Origin: UMGS1002 sp050309735
GTDB taxonomy: Bacteria > Bacillota > Clostridia > Oscillospirales > CAG-272
DNA: 30,979 nucleotides
Assembly: GCA_050309735.1 (NCBI GenBank)
Contig: JBNRMS010000053.1
Coordinates: 1-30,979, forward strand
Direction of reading: 5' to 3'
Part shown: positions 1 through 8,443 of the stretch, piece by piece
How the letters are laid out: each line of letters begins with the position of its first letter
How positions within the stretch are numbered: position 1 is the first letter of the stretch
The notes under the pieces: generated by a model
The model's input: only the letters and a program-made list of their open reading frames with translations
What the model was told of the DNA's origin: nothing
Databases searched by the model: none
Program-made: the position numbers and the translations under genes

Positions 1-267
1 ACCTATGACGGATTCCTCATAGCCGAAACAGACCTTGCTATGCGCGGTCCGGGCGATTTTCTCGGCAGCGCGTCTGGGGTCTCGATTCGCCAAAGTGGGG
101 GAATACGCTTCCGACTGGCCGACCTGTGCGACGACAAGGAACTTATGAGCGGGGCATTTGAATCGGCCCGCGCTCTGGCGGCGCTCGACCCGACGCTTGC
201 CGATTATCCGAGGCTCAGAGCCGAGATTGATAAAACATTTGCGCTCGAAACGGCAGATATAAGCTAA
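1..267 (+). CDS. recG: ATP-dependent DNA helicase RecG, C-terminal fragment
   Basis: This is the last 88 codons of a gene that begins before the window; the reading frame is open from base 1 and ends at TAA 265-267. The residues match the end of the RecG helicase core: a GFLIAETDL stretch followed by RGPGDFLG and a QSGG motif, the conserved segment after helicase motif VI, then a short acidic helical tail. RecG is a monomeric superfamily 2 helicase that remodels stalled replication forks and branched DNA. Mfd and PriA share part of this fold, but the RGPGDFLG-type motif followed directly by a short tail and stop favours RecG. The helicase motifs and wedge domain lie outside the window. Confidence 0.88.
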   Translation, partial: TYDGFLIAETDLAMRGPGDFLGSASGVSIRQSGGIRFRLADLCDDKELMSGAFESARALAALDPTLADYPRLRAEIDKTFALETADIS

Positions 268-348
268 GCCGGGCCAAAGAAGTCCGAACAATTTATAGCT
301 TTGTGCATTGCTTGCTTTTTGCCTATTTTATGAAATCAGGTATTAAAA

Positions 349-2085
349 ATGAAAAAAAGATACTCGCTGTCAATTATATTTTGTATTATTCCGCTTCTCT
401 TCTGCCTTGCCCTTGTGGGCTGCGGGAGCGATGATTCGGTTTATGTCACCTTCGACGCCGCAGGCGGCACTGTAATCCGGGGGGATACTGTGTCTCTATA
501 TGACGGCGTGAATGAAATCACCCCGCCCGAGGTGTCAAGAGACGGATATGTTTTTCTCGGGTGGGACACCGAATTTGAGACGCCAGTGTCCGATATAACC
601 GTCAAGGCACTTTGGGATAAGCTGCATACTGTTGTTTTCGACGCCTTCCCGGATGCGTCCGACGATGATATCTCGCAGCACCTGCTCTCGTCGGACAAAA
701 TTATATATCCCCCCGACCCCGAGCGCGAAGGCTATATTTTCGACGGCTGGGATAAGACGCCCGAATTTGTCGCCGAGGACACTATAATCACGGCAAAATG
801 GCGAAGGCTCTACACCGTGACCTTCGACCTTAACGGCGGAACGACAAAAGACACCGAGTTGCTAATCCAGATAATTCCCGAGGGCAGGTCTGCAACTCCT
901 CCCTCTGCCGAGAAAGAGTACATGGCACCGCCCGACTGGGATGTTGACTTTAGCAATATAACCTCCGATATTATAGTCACCGCAAGATGGGAGCGCCGCG
1001 AGTTGACAAGCACCGAGGTTGCGCGTTTGATAAGCCCGGCAACTGTCGAGATAAACACATTCAGGCGAAAGGACGCCAAGTGGGCAACAGGCTCGGGGTT
1101 CTTTATCGACGACTCGGGTAGGCTTATCACAAATTACCACGTTATCGAGGACGCATACGAAATTAAAGTACTGCTTTATGATGGAGAGGTGTGCGAGGTC
1201 ACCGAGATTATTGCCTTTGACGACAAGCTTGACATCGCAATACTTCAAATCGACCGCAAAACACCCGATTATCTTGAATTTTCATCCGAGGAGCCTGAAA
1301 AGGGGGAGGTTGTTTACGCAATCGGCAGCTCGCTCGGGCTCGGGGGAACATTTACATCAGGACTTGTGTCAACCGTCTCTCGTGAGATAAATGAACAATT
1401 CTATATCCAAACCTCGGCGGCAATCTCCGGCGGGAACAGCGGAGGACCTCTGGTCAACAGCCGGGGATACGTCATCGGAATAAACACGATGTCTGCCAGA
1501 GCCGGGCAGAACCTGAATTTCGCGATACCGATAGAGAGGGTTAATGACCTTACCGAGAACCGAATGACGATACCTGCCTGGTTTGATAAATATGTGACGC
1601 TTAAATGGTGGCTCTTTGAGAAGATAGTCGATGAGCGAAACAAGGCCGAGAGCGACTCGATTCAAGAGATAAAGGAGGGTGAGACAGTCAAGGCTACATA
1701 CGCAGGTCCGAGAGATTTTGATTATTATTACCTGACGGCCCAGCGGCGCTACGACGAGAACGGGAAGGAGTTACCGGTCGATCTTTACATTTACTATTAT
1801 ACAGAAGACTATAAAAATTTCAGAAACACACTGTTCGGGCTCGGCGCACTAAGACCGTCCTCTATGATTCAGGTTTTGAAGATCGACAATGACTATGGCG
1901 GATTTACCGAATACGGCGACGGCTATATTGCGTGCATCGCTGTGTATGACATATTTAATCTTGGAATTGACTTCAGCACAACAGAGCTTTGCGTGTGTTT
2001 TTCTAATCTTTTGTCGGCTCCGTATGAATATCATGTTTTCATGATGCATTCAACCGACATCGGCCTGAGAGATAATCCCTATTAA
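349..2085 (+). CDS. Lipoprotein with three InlB B-repeats and a trypsin-like serine protease domain
   Basis: A 578-residue exported protein. Residues 1-24 form a lipoprotein signal peptide (KKR, hydrophobic core, LVG before Cys25). Residues about 33-217 hold three InlB B-repeats (Listeria-Bacteroides type), each starting with a V-F-D strand and ending in D-I-x-V-x-A-x-W; the second is the most divergent. A chymotrypsin-fold domain of the DegP/HtrA (S1C) type follows from about 220, with the full triad: His264 in TNYHV, Asp295 in LDIAIL and Ser364 in GNSGGP. No PDZ domain is evident, and the last 170 residues match nothing I recognise. The protein is probably anchored on the outer face of the membrane, with the repeats acting as spacer or binding modules. 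Start: ATG 349 after a modest AGGT. Confidence 0.85.
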   Translation: MKKRYSLSIIFCIIPLLFCLALVGCGSDDSVYVTFDAAGGTVIRGDTVSLYDGVNEITPPEVSRDGYVFLGWDTEFETPVSDITVKALWDKLHTVVFDAFPDASDDDISQHLLSSDKIIYPPDPEREGYIFDGWDKTPEFVAEDTIITAKWRRLYTVTFDLNGGTTKDTELLIQIIPEGRSATPPSAEKEYMAPPDWDVDFSNITSDIIVTARWERRELTSTEVARLISPATVEINTFRRKDAKWATGSGFFIDDSGRLITNYHVIEDAYEIKVLLYDGEVCEVTEIIAFDDKLDIAILQIDRKTPDYLEFSSEEPEKGEVVYAIGSSLGLGGTFTSGLVSTVSREINEQFYIQTSAAISGGNSGGPLVNSRGYVIGINTMSARAGQNLNFAIPIERVNDLTENRMTIPAWFDKYVTLKWWLFEKIVDERNKAESDSIQEIKEGETVKATYAGPRDFDYYYLTAQRRYDENGKELPVDLYIYYYTEDYKNFRNTLFGLGALRPSSMIQVLKIDNDYGGFTEYGDGYIACIAVYDIFNLGIDFSTTELCVCFSNLLSAPYEYHVFMMHSTDIGLRDNPY

Positions 2086-2129
2086 TGCCGGCATCAAGAA
2101 CTGCCGCCCCGCAAATTACACAATCCCGC

Positions 2130-2158
2130 TTGACAAATACAAATCAAATATATATAAT
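2130..2158 (+). promoter_or_regulatory. Sigma-A promoter for the amidase gene
   Basis: TTGACA (2130-2135), a 17-base spacer and TATAAT (2153-2158) match the housekeeping promoter consensus in every position. Transcription would start near 2165, giving a leader of about 95 bases before the ATG at 2261. Confidence 0.82.
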
Positions 2159-2233
2159 TAACCTATATAAAAGAGTATTAAGTGTGCTCTCTGCTAAAAC
2201 TCTTAGAAACACAAAACAACCAAATTTATTTAA

Positions 2234-2250
2234 GCCGCCCCGCGGGCGCC
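2234..2250 (+). repeat. GC-rich hairpin directly before the amidase Shine-Dalgarno
   Basis: GCCGCCC (2234-2240) and GGGCGCC (2244-2250) can pair with one mismatch around CGC. The ribosome binding site AGGAG starts one base later (2251), so the hairpin sits at the edge of the initiation region. Similar CCGCC/GGCGG hairpins occur at 4990, 19024 and 30798. Confidence 0.4.
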
Positions 2251-2260
2251 AGGAGATAAA

Positions 2261-2866
2261 ATGTCAAAAGGACTAATTGTGCTTGATCCCGGCCACGGAC
2301 AATTCGGCAATCCCCACACAACCCGCGAAGGGTTCTACGAGGGAACCCAAAACTTTGTCCTTGCGTGTTTTCTTAAAGACCAACTGACCCGCCGGGGGTT
2401 CGAGGTAAAACTCACCCGAAACAAGCTTGAGGATAACCCAACACTCAAGGAACGCGGACGGCTTGCCGGAGAGAGCGGCGCTCTTCTTTTCCTCTCGCTG
2501 CACTCAAACGCCCCCGGTAAGGCGGCAACACCCGAGCGATATGTAAAAATCCGAGGGGCAGAGGTTTATTATTCTATAACAGACGAGGCCGTAAATATCC
2601 CCTTTGCCCGCGCGTTGAACAACGCAATAGTCACAACTATGAACACCGCTGACAGGGGGATACATACCCGCCGCCTGCCCGACAACCCCGAACGTGACTA
2701 TTACGGGGTGATAAGAAGCAGTGCCGAGAGCGGCTGCCGTCAAGCCTTTCTCGCCGAACACGGCTTTCATACAAACCCCGAGGATTCCGCCTTTCTTCAG
2801 AACAGCTCCTCGCTCCTTATCCTCGCTGCAGCCGAGGCCGAGGTCATCGACCGCTTTTTTGGATAG
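2261..2866 (+). CDS. N-acetylmuramoyl-L-alanine amidase (Amidase_3 family)
   Basis: A 201-residue, single-domain zinc hydrolase that cleaves the amide bond between N-acetylmuramic acid and L-alanine in peptidoglycan. The Amidase_3 signature is complete: VLDPGHG near the N terminus supplies the first zinc His, the Glu in FYEGTQ the second ligand, LHSN the third, and the Glu in the final AEHGFHTN motif is the likely catalytic base. The length equals the bare catalytic domain (about 180-200 residues). There is no signal peptide, membrane segment or wall-binding domain. It may therefore act inside the cell, during lysis or sporulation, or leave by a non-classical route. The start is fixed by AGGAG six bases before ATG 2261. 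It has its own consensus promoter. Confidence 0.88.
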   Translation: MSKGLIVLDPGHGQFGNPHTTREGFYEGTQNFVLACFLKDQLTRRGFEVKLTRNKLEDNPTLKERGRLAGESGALLFLSLHSNAPGKAATPERYVKIRGAEVYYSITDEAVNIPFARALNNAIVTTMNTADRGIHTRRLPDNPERDYYGVIRSSAESGCRQAFLAEHGFHTNPEDSAFLQNSSSLLILAAAEAEVIDRFFG

Positions 2867-2898
2867 CCGGAGATTCGCCCTTTATCCTCCCTTCGACG

Positions 2899-2924
2899 TT
2901 TTTTTCAGCTTGTGCTGAAAAAAA
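2899..2924. repeat. A/T-capped hairpin, not a canonical terminator
   Basis: Eleven bases, TTTTTTTCAGC (2899-2909), pair perfectly with 2914-2924 around TTGT. The T run is on the 5' arm and the A run on the 3' arm, so neither strand shows the GC stem followed by a U tract expected of an intrinsic terminator. It lies 32 bases after the amidase stop. Confidence 0.4.
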
Positions 2925-2939
2925 CCACACCTATAACTA

Positions 2940-2968
2940 TTGACAACAACACTTATCTGGGTTATAAT
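2940..2968 (+). promoter_or_regulatory. Sigma-A promoter for the LRR lipoprotein gene
   Basis: TTGACA (2940-2945), a 17-base spacer and TATAAT (2963-2968): a full consensus match. The predicted start near 2975 leaves a leader of about 88 bases before ATG 3063. A second TATAAT at 3001-3006 has no good -35 partner. Confidence 0.8.
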
Positions 2969-3062
2969 TAAAAATATGATTAGGCGTTTGAAATGTATTG
3001 TATAATACTATCATCCCGCCACTTGTGAAAAAGGTCAATAATTCCAAGAAAGGAATCACACA

Positions 3063-3830
3063 ATGAAGAAGTTTCTGTTCCTTGCCCTTGCAGCAGTAAT
3101 GCTTTTGCCCCTTGCATCCTGCTCGCCGAAACAAGACACGATAACACCAACCAAAACCAAAGATGAAAACAGCTATGAGGTCGGCAAAGAGAGCTTCGAA
3201 TATAGCATCACAGACCAGAACACCATCGAAATCACCTCATATACCGGCGGTTACGAGCGGCATGCGGTCACGCTGCCCTCGGAAATAGAAGGCATTAAGG
3301 TAACCTCGATAGGTCCGCAAGCCTTTTATTATGATAACAGTATCACCTCGGTTACAATTCCTGACACCGTAACCTATATTGGCGACTGGGCATTCGCCGG
3401 CTGCGAATATCTTGAAACGGTGAACCTACCTGCAAGCCTTGAAGTGCTTGGAGACGGTGTGTTTTATCTTTGCACATCAATAAAAGAGATAGAACTGCCC
3501 GAAACTTTGACAGTAATCGGACAGTATGACTTTTACGGTTGCAGCGCGCTTGCCGCTGTAGACATCCCTGCGTCGGTCATAAGTATCGGCGACAGCGCCT
3601 TCTGGAGGTGCGTGGCCTTGAGCTCGGTTACCGGAATGGAGGGCGTTAAAACAATAGGCTCGTATGTATTCAACGGCTGTGAAGTGCTCGAAGGGGTCAC
3701 AATTCCCCCGCTCACCGATGAAATCGGCGACCACGCCTTCAACGGCTGCGAAGCTTTGACCCTCAAAGTAATAACCGGATCATACGCCGAAACATATGCG
3801 TCGGCCAACGGATACAAATTCACAAACTGA
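3063..3830 (+). CDS. Lipoprotein with BspA-type leucine-rich repeats (LRR_5)
   Basis: A 255-residue exported protein. Residues 1-19 form a lipoprotein signal peptide (MKK, hydrophobic core, PLAS before Cys20). After a linker to about residue 55, roughly six repeats of 22-23 residues follow the LRR_5 pattern: a strand (V-T-I-P or V-x-L-P), then V-x-x-I-G-x-x-A-F-x-x-C-x-x-L. This is the BspA/Treponema pallidum repeat, which forms a solenoid used for protein binding or adhesion. The cysteine recurring in G-C-E or R-C-x is part of the repeat. The C-terminal segment (GSYAETYASANGYKF) is a typical LRR_5 end cap. Start: ATG 3063 after AAAGGA. The gene is a single unit between its own promoter and terminator; its ligand cannot be inferred. 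Confidence 0.87.
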   Translation: MKKFLFLALAAVMLLPLASCSPKQDTITPTKTKDENSYEVGKESFEYSITDQNTIEITSYTGGYERHAVTLPSEIEGIKVTSIGPQAFYYDNSITSVTIPDTVTYIGDWAFAGCEYLETVNLPASLEVLGDGVFYLCTSIKEIELPETLTVIGQYDFYGCSALAAVDIPASVISIGDSAFWRCVALSSVTGMEGVKTIGSYVFNGCEVLEGVTIPPLTDEIGDHAFNGCEALTLKVITGSYAETYASANGYKFTN

Positions 3831-3845
3831 CGCGATAAAATAATC

Positions 3846-3886
3846 TCCCGGCGGCTGTATTGACCACTTCCGCCGGGATGTTTTTA
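3846..3886 (+). terminator. Intrinsic terminator after the LRR lipoprotein
   Basis: TCCCGGCGG (3846-3854) pairs perfectly with CCGCCGGGA (3870-3878) and is followed by TGTTTTTAT. The hairpin lies between convergent genes and may also stop transcription from the - strand gene at 3895, though the T tract is weaker on that side. Confidence 0.82.
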
Positions 3887-3894
3887 TCTAAATT

Positions 3895-4848
3895 TTATCT
3901 AAAATCAAATACATTCGCGCTCTTTATGCCCAGCGCCGACCACTCATACCTAACGGGGCTGAATCGTATTTTGAGCGTATAGCCTCCTCCTTTTTTTATA
4001 ACCGAAAACTCAAAGAGCATACGGCGACGGTCGGCAATTCTCTGGCATTCTTCAAGTTCTGGGGTGTATTCAGAGCGGCAATACACCTCGGTTTCAATGT
4101 CGGTAATAATCTCTCGGTTAAGCACCCCGCAGAAAATCCTTGCATCGCGCATAATTCCCACCCGCCCGCAGGCAAGCAGCGACAGAAATGTGAAAACGGT
4201 AAATATATCCCAGTCAAATCTGTTCCCTATCATGCCGTGAGCATTAAAAATATTATAGTCAATACGGCATTCCGCGGCGCAACAGGCGATAAAGGCAAGT
4301 CCGCGTATCAGATCAAAAAGCCTTTGAGTGCCGCGGTTACCCGGTCGCATATACTCGGGACTGTACCCGTAAAACCCGGATTTAACAAAGCCATATGCCC
4401 TCTCTACCTCGGCGGCGCCGCTATAATCATGCCCGCCCAAGAAATCGAAATCACCGCCCGGCTGCGCCGGCAGCACCACAAGGTCGAACGCCCCCGAGGC
4501 AGCAAGGGCGCAAACGCATTCTTCCGAGGCGAAAAAGATAAGTGCGGCGCATATGTTCGCCGCCGGAACCATGCTTCTGACTATCATGGAGCACCCCCTC
4601 ACGCCGCCTATGAGAAAGGGGGTTCTCGAATATCCTGCCAGCATTTTCTGAATATATTTGTAGACTTCAAGCCCTTTGAAGTCGCGACCGTAAACACTTT
4701 CCCCGCCCCGCCCAAGCTTTGATGCGGGAAAACCCGAAATAATTTTGCCGTGCTCGTCTGCCCGGAAAACAACAAGTTCAAAACCACGCCGGGCGAGCAA
4801 ATCCTCTCTGCCACAGACCGGTGTCCACTTCGGTGTTTCTACAGCCAT
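3895..4848 (-). CDS. Protein of unknown function (317 aa)
   Basis: I do not recognise this protein. It has no signal peptide and no clear membrane segment, and it is rich in cysteine (about 12 of 317). The N-terminal half (about 20-150) has alternating hydrophobic strands and a GRDFKGLEVYKYI segment, reminiscent of a small-molecule sensor fold. The C-terminal 60 residues (RRRMLFEF ... KKGGGYTLKIRFSP) look like the closing strands of an alpha-beta domain; a degenerate histidine-kinase-like ATPase is conceivable but no catalytic box is visible. The start at 4848 is supported by AAGGTGG ten bases upstream. The gene is transcribed alone, divergently from the acyl-CoA ligase, and converges on the LRR lipoprotein. 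The open + strand frame at 4237-4722 is treated as its shadow. Confidence 0.6.
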   Translation of the reverse strand: MAVETPKWTPVCGREDLLARRGFELVVFRADEHGKIISGFPASKLGRGGESVYGRDFKGLEVYKYIQKMLAGYSRTPFLIGGVRGCSMIVRSMVPAANICAALIFFASEECVCALAASGAFDLVVLPAQPGGDFDFLGGHDYSGAAEVERAYGFVKSGFYGYSPEYMRPGNRGTQRLFDLIRGLAFIACCAAECRIDYNIFNAHGMIGNRFDWDIFTVFTFLSLLACGRVGIMRDARIFCGVLNREIITDIETEVYCRSEYTPELEECQRIADRRRMLFEFSVIKKGGGYTLKIRFSPVRYEWSALGIKSANVFDFR

Positions 4849-4912
4849 ACAATCAAAACCACCTTATACTGTATTTGTTATGTCGAAATTTGCCGATAAT
4901 ATGCATGTCTTA

Positions 4913-4941
4913 ATGATATCATGACCCGACCGCATTTTCAA
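4913..4941 (-). promoter_or_regulatory. Candidate promoter for the 317-aa gene
   Basis: Read on the - strand: TTGAAA (4941-4936), a 17-base spacer and TATCAT (4918-4913), with five of six matches in each box. The start would be near 4906, 58 bases before the ATG. Confidence 0.45.
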
Positions 4942-4989
4942 GCGTTTTCCTATAATATTGTCGGCTGAAAATTCTAAAATTTATTAAGA

Positions 4990-5004
4990 CCGCCTCTTGG
5001 GCGG
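4990..5004 (+). repeat. CCGCC/GGCGG hairpin before the acyl-CoA ligase start
   Basis: CCGCC (4990-4994) and GGCGG (5000-5004) pair perfectly around TCTTG. The Shine-Dalgarno GGAG (5008-5011) begins three bases later, the same layout as at the amidase gene. Confidence 0.4.
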
Positions 5005-5017
5005 AATGGAGATTATC

Positions 5018-6757
5018 ATGAAAATGTCAAAAACCCCAAATTACCCGCTTTACGAAACTACCGTTTTCCGCGACTTTCGGGTAATGACCGAAAACGTGGC
5101 GAAGAAGTATCCCGATAATTATGCCTTCTCGTACAAAAAAAATCCAAGCGACAAAGAAACCGTGCACATAACCTACTCTGAGGCAAAAGACTATATCCGC
5201 AACCTCGGCACGGCGCTTCACGACCTCGGCTGCCGCGACACAAAGGTCGCCATTGTCGGAGAATGCTCGGTTGAGTGGATTATGTCATATTTTGCTCTGA
5301 TGTCAATAGGAGCCGTCACCGTTCCCATCGACAAAGAACACCCCGCCGCCGACATCGCCGGAATTATAAATTCGGCAGGCTGCGAAACGGTTTTCTACGG
5401 TTCGACTGTAAAGGACAAGGTCGACGGGATACGCTCAAGCGTTCCCACCGTCAAGCGCTATGTTCGCATGAACGGCGAGGAGAGCGAGGGAAATCAGGAC
5501 GATCTCTATCTCGCCTCGCTCGAAAAGAAGGGGGGCGAGCTTTTCGCGGGGGGCGATAACACATATTACGACTACCAGATTAACCCCGACAAACTTGCCT
5601 CGATAGTTTTCACCTCGGGAACAACCGGGCGGGGCAAGGGCGTTATGCTCTCGACCACCAATATAGTCTCGGATATGACGCAGGGGATGTACCTCTTTGA
5701 CATAACGCGGAAAACCATGAATGTTTTGCCGCCCCATCACACCTTCGGCTCGACCGTTGTCTTTGTCGGCCACTTCTCGCAGGGCTGCGAAATTTATATC
5801 TCAAGCGGCATAAAATATATATTAAACGAGCTCGCCGAACAGCAGCCCACACACATTGTGCTCGTTCCCCTCTTTGTAGAAACCTTCTACAAGCGCATTT
5901 GGTCGATTGCCGAGAAGCAGGGCAAAGCGGGGGCGCTTCGCAAGCTTATAAAGCTCAGCAACGGGCTGCGCAAGGCCGGAATCGACCTGCGTAAAACTCT
6001 CTTTAAGAGCGTCACCTCAAAATTCGGCGGAAAGCTTGAAATGATAATCTGCGGCGGAGCCGCGCTCAATCAGGATATTATTGACACCTTCGACGCCATC
6101 GGCATCACCATCCTCAACGGATACGGAATCACCGAATGCTCCCCCCTCATCTCCTGCAACCGAAATCTATATCAGAAGCGGGGCAGCGTTGGCCTGCCGA
6201 TTATCGGCGAGCAGATAAAGATAAGAGAACCCAACGAAAACGGGGAGGGCGAGATCTGCGTAAAGGGGCCGAATGTCATGCTCGGATATTGGAACGACCC
6301 CGAGGCCACAGCTGCAGCCTTCGATGAGGAGGGCTTCTTCCGCACAGGAGACTGCGGCAGGCTCGACTCGGACGGCTGGCTCTATATCACCGGACGGATT
6401 AAAAACCTGATAATCCTCTCGAACGGCAAGAATGTCTACCCCGAGGAAATTGAGACCGAGCTGTCAAGGATTTACGGTGTAAACGAGGTGATAGTTTACA
6501 GCGGAACCGGGCTCTCAAAAGGTGAGAAGGAAATAATAGTCGCCGAAATTTTCCCCGACTATGAAGCGCTGGCCGGGCGCGGAGTCACCGATGTAAAAGA
6601 ATATTTTGACCAAAAGGTTAAAGAGGCAAACCGTAACATGGCGCCCTACAAGGCGATAGGACTTGTCAAGCTGCGCAAAACCGAGTTTGTCAAAAACACC
6701 TCAAGAAAAATCACGCGTTATAACATAGACAAAAACGTCGACTCTACTGACGCATAG
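5018..6757 (+). CDS. Long-chain fatty acid-CoA ligase (AMP-forming)
   Basis: A 579-residue cytoplasmic or membrane-peripheral enzyme of the ANL superfamily, which activates a fatty acid with ATP to an acyl-adenylate and then a CoA thioester. Seen: the phosphate-binding loop TSGTTGRGKG (about 199-208), YGITE at 369-373, the TGD motif with Asp445, the hinge-type segment near ITGRIKN, and the C-terminal catalytic lysine (Lys564) in NTSRKITR. The length and layout fit the FAA1/FadD-like group (COG1022). I chose ATG 5018 because GGAG lies six bases upstream; an in-frame TTG at 4997 falls within the upstream hairpin and lacks a ribosome site. No other lipid gene is adjacent, so the true substrate (long-chain, branched or aromatic acid) is not fixed by context. 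Confidence 0.85.
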   Translation: MKMSKTPNYPLYETTVFRDFRVMTENVAKKYPDNYAFSYKKNPSDKETVHITYSEAKDYIRNLGTALHDLGCRDTKVAIVGECSVEWIMSYFALMSIGAVTVPIDKEHPAADIAGIINSAGCETVFYGSTVKDKVDGIRSSVPTVKRYVRMNGEESEGNQDDLYLASLEKKGGELFAGGDNTYYDYQINPDKLASIVFTSGTTGRGKGVMLSTTNIVSDMTQGMYLFDITRKTMNVLPPHHTFGSTVVFVGHFSQGCEIYISSGIKYILNELAEQQPTHIVLVPLFVETFYKRIWSIAEKQGKAGALRKLIKLSNGLRKAGIDLRKTLFKSVTSKFGGKLEMIICGGAALNQDIIDTFDAIGITILNGYGITECSPLISCNRNLYQKRGSVGLPIIGEQIKIREPNENGEGEICVKGPNVMLGYWNDPEATAAAFDEEGFFRTGDCGRLDSDGWLYITGRIKNLIILSNGKNVYPEEIETELSRIYGVNEVIVYSGTGLSKGEKEIIVAEIFPDYEALAGRGVTDVKEYFDQKVKEANRNMAPYKAIGLVKLRKTEFVKNTSRKITRYNIDKNVDSTDA

Positions 6758-6819
6758 AGATATCTATACCAGAACCGGAATCATATTTGCGCCACAAATT
6801 TATAGAAAAGGAGAATCCC

Positions 6820-8331
6820 ATGAAACTTGCGTTAAAAACCGCAGCTATCCTCTTAGTGCTTCTTTTGGCGACCCAAATATTTGCTTCCTGTGCAAAACCA
6901 GACCAGAATGCTCAAGACAGCACCGACGCAACCAACACCGCCGGCCCGAGCGAGGTGACAGAACCCGTACAAACCGAGGACATAAACTATATACTCGAGC
7001 TTCCGGGCGACCTTAACTACGCCGGGCGCACTATTCGCTTCCTCGTACAGGGTCAGGCCTTCGCCGCCGACGAATTTTACACCAAGGGTACTAACGGCGA
7101 GATTGTCAACGACGCGGTCTACGAGCGGAACATGGCGGTTGAGGATCTGCTCGGCGTCACGCTTGAGTTCACGCTTGCCAGCGCAAGCGATGTTTACGCG
7201 GTCGGAAACACCGTTCGAAACCAAGTCAACTCGGGCACAAACGAATACAATATCTCGACAATGCCGGGATATACGCACACTACATATGTTCTTGAGGGCA
7301 GCTTTTATAACCTTCTTGATGTGGAAAACCTTGACCTTGATAAGTTTTATTGGACACAGGGCTTCAACCAGGTGATGTCTAATGGCACAAAGCAATATGT
7401 TGCAAGCGGCGCATATTCGCTGTCGATGTTCCGGAATATGTATATAACCTTATACAACAAGGACATCTTTGTGAATAACGAGCTTGAGGATCTTTATGAT
7501 ATTGTTATGGACGGGCGCTGGACATTAGAGAAAGAAGCTGAAATGGCAAAAAACCTCTACAGTGATAAAAACGGCAACAGTCAGAAAGACCTGCTTGATA
7601 TGTACGGCTATGTCTCGGGAGCCTCAACCTCGGTAGATCCCTTCTGGGTATCCCTCGGGATGCGTTTCCTCACCCCGGTCGACGGCGAGTATGTATTTAA
7701 TCCCAACACAGAGAAATTGACCGACTGTGTTGACAAACTTCAGGATCTTCTATATAAAAATGAGGGTGCCTTCTGCGTTTCGTCAGACAGCATGAATAGC
7801 ATAGAAATTATAACCATTTTCTCGGATAACCGCGCTGCCATGTGTACAACAATGATATTCCAGCTTGAAAACTTCCTAACTCCCCGGGGATTCGAGTCAG
7901 ACTATGGTATTGCGCCCATGCCAAAATACAACGAGGATCAGGAAAATTATTACACGCACATACAGGATCAGTTAAGTGTAATGTCTATAATCGCCACCGC
8001 GCAGGCCGATGACCTCGCGATGCTCGGCGCCGTTATGGAAGCTATCTCTGCCTTCAGCTACAAGCATGTCTACAACGCCTATTATAAAACAGCGCTTTCC
8101 TATAAATATCTCCAGAATGAGGAATCGGTGGCAATGCTCGACCTTATTTACCGCAGCATCAGGGTCGAGGGCGCATTCATTTATTCGGCGAAATACGCGA
8201 TGCTTGGCAGAATGAGATCGATAGTTCAGGCCGGAACAAACACGGTGGCGTCGGTCTTCAAAGCTCAAACAAAGATTTGGGATGTCGCCACACAATCTCT
8301 TAACGAATCGATTGATAAGCTTAATCACTAA
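6820..8331 (+). CDS. Extracellular solute-binding lipoprotein, sugar ABC-transporter type
   Basis: A 503-residue lipoprotein: residues 1-23 are a signal peptide ending F-A-S before Cys24, followed by a Thr/Asp/Glu-rich linker to about residue 55. The body resembles the SBP_bac_1/UgpB-type binding proteins that capture oligosaccharides: a GRTIRFLV-type first strand, a N-D-A-V-Y-E-R-N segment, a central MFRNMYITLYNKD region and G-R-W-T-L-E. This long subgroup is common in gut Clostridia. Start ATG 6820 is fixed by AAGGAG six bases upstream. No permease or ATPase gene lies beside it, so it must pair with components encoded elsewhere or act as an orphan receptor. A strong terminator closes the unit. 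It may share a transcript with the acyl-CoA ligase 62 bases upstream. Confidence 0.8.
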   Translation: MKLALKTAAILLVLLLATQIFASCAKPDQNAQDSTDATNTAGPSEVTEPVQTEDINYILELPGDLNYAGRTIRFLVQGQAFAADEFYTKGTNGEIVNDAVYERNMAVEDLLGVTLEFTLASASDVYAVGNTVRNQVNSGTNEYNISTMPGYTHTTYVLEGSFYNLLDVENLDLDKFYWTQGFNQVMSNGTKQYVASGAYSLSMFRNMYITLYNKDIFVNNELEDLYDIVMDGRWTLEKEAEMAKNLYSDKNGNSQKDLLDMYGYVSGASTSVDPFWVSLGMRFLTPVDGEYVFNPNTEKLTDCVDKLQDLLYKNEGAFCVSSDSMNSIEIITIFSDNRAAMCTTMIFQLENFLTPRGFESDYGIAPMPKYNEDQENYYTHIQDQLSVMSIIATAQADDLAMLGAVMEAISAFSYKHVYNAYYKTALSYKYLQNEESVAMLDLIYRSIRVEGAFIYSAKYAMLGRMRSIVQAGTNTVASVFKAQTKIWDVATQSLNESIDKLNH

Positions 8332-8340
8332 CCGCAAAAT

Positions 8341-8378
8341 AAACGCCTCCCCCTAATTTCGGCGGGAGGCGTTTGTTT
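8341..8378 (+). terminator. Intrinsic terminator after the solute-binding protein
   Basis: AAACGCCTCCC (8341-8351) pairs perfectly over 11 bases with GGGAGGCGTTT (8364-8374), followed by GTTT, nine bases after the stop codon. Confidence 0.88.
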
Positions 8379-8443
8379 AGAAACTTTTTTGGTTCAATAT
8401 TTATCCGCATTTAATAAAAACACAAAAAAGGAAGACAGCTGAT

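Noticed and set aside
2085..2276. Open frame of 63 codons after the protease lipoprotein
   Set aside because: It overlaps the consensus promoter at 2130-2158 and the amidase start, has no ribosome site and looks like read-through of spacer.
3001..3006. Second TATAAT upstream of the LRR lipoprotein
   Set aside because: No acceptable -35 box at 16-18 bases; the promoter at 2940-2968 is far better.
4237..4722. 161-codon open frame on the + strand inside the 317-aa gene
   Set aside because: It is antisense to a gene with a better start and promoter, and its composition is that of a shadow frame.
8341..8378. Possible short structured RNA between the solute-binding protein and the PhnP-like gene
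   Set aside because: Position right after a stop codon and simple stem structure fit an ordinary terminator.
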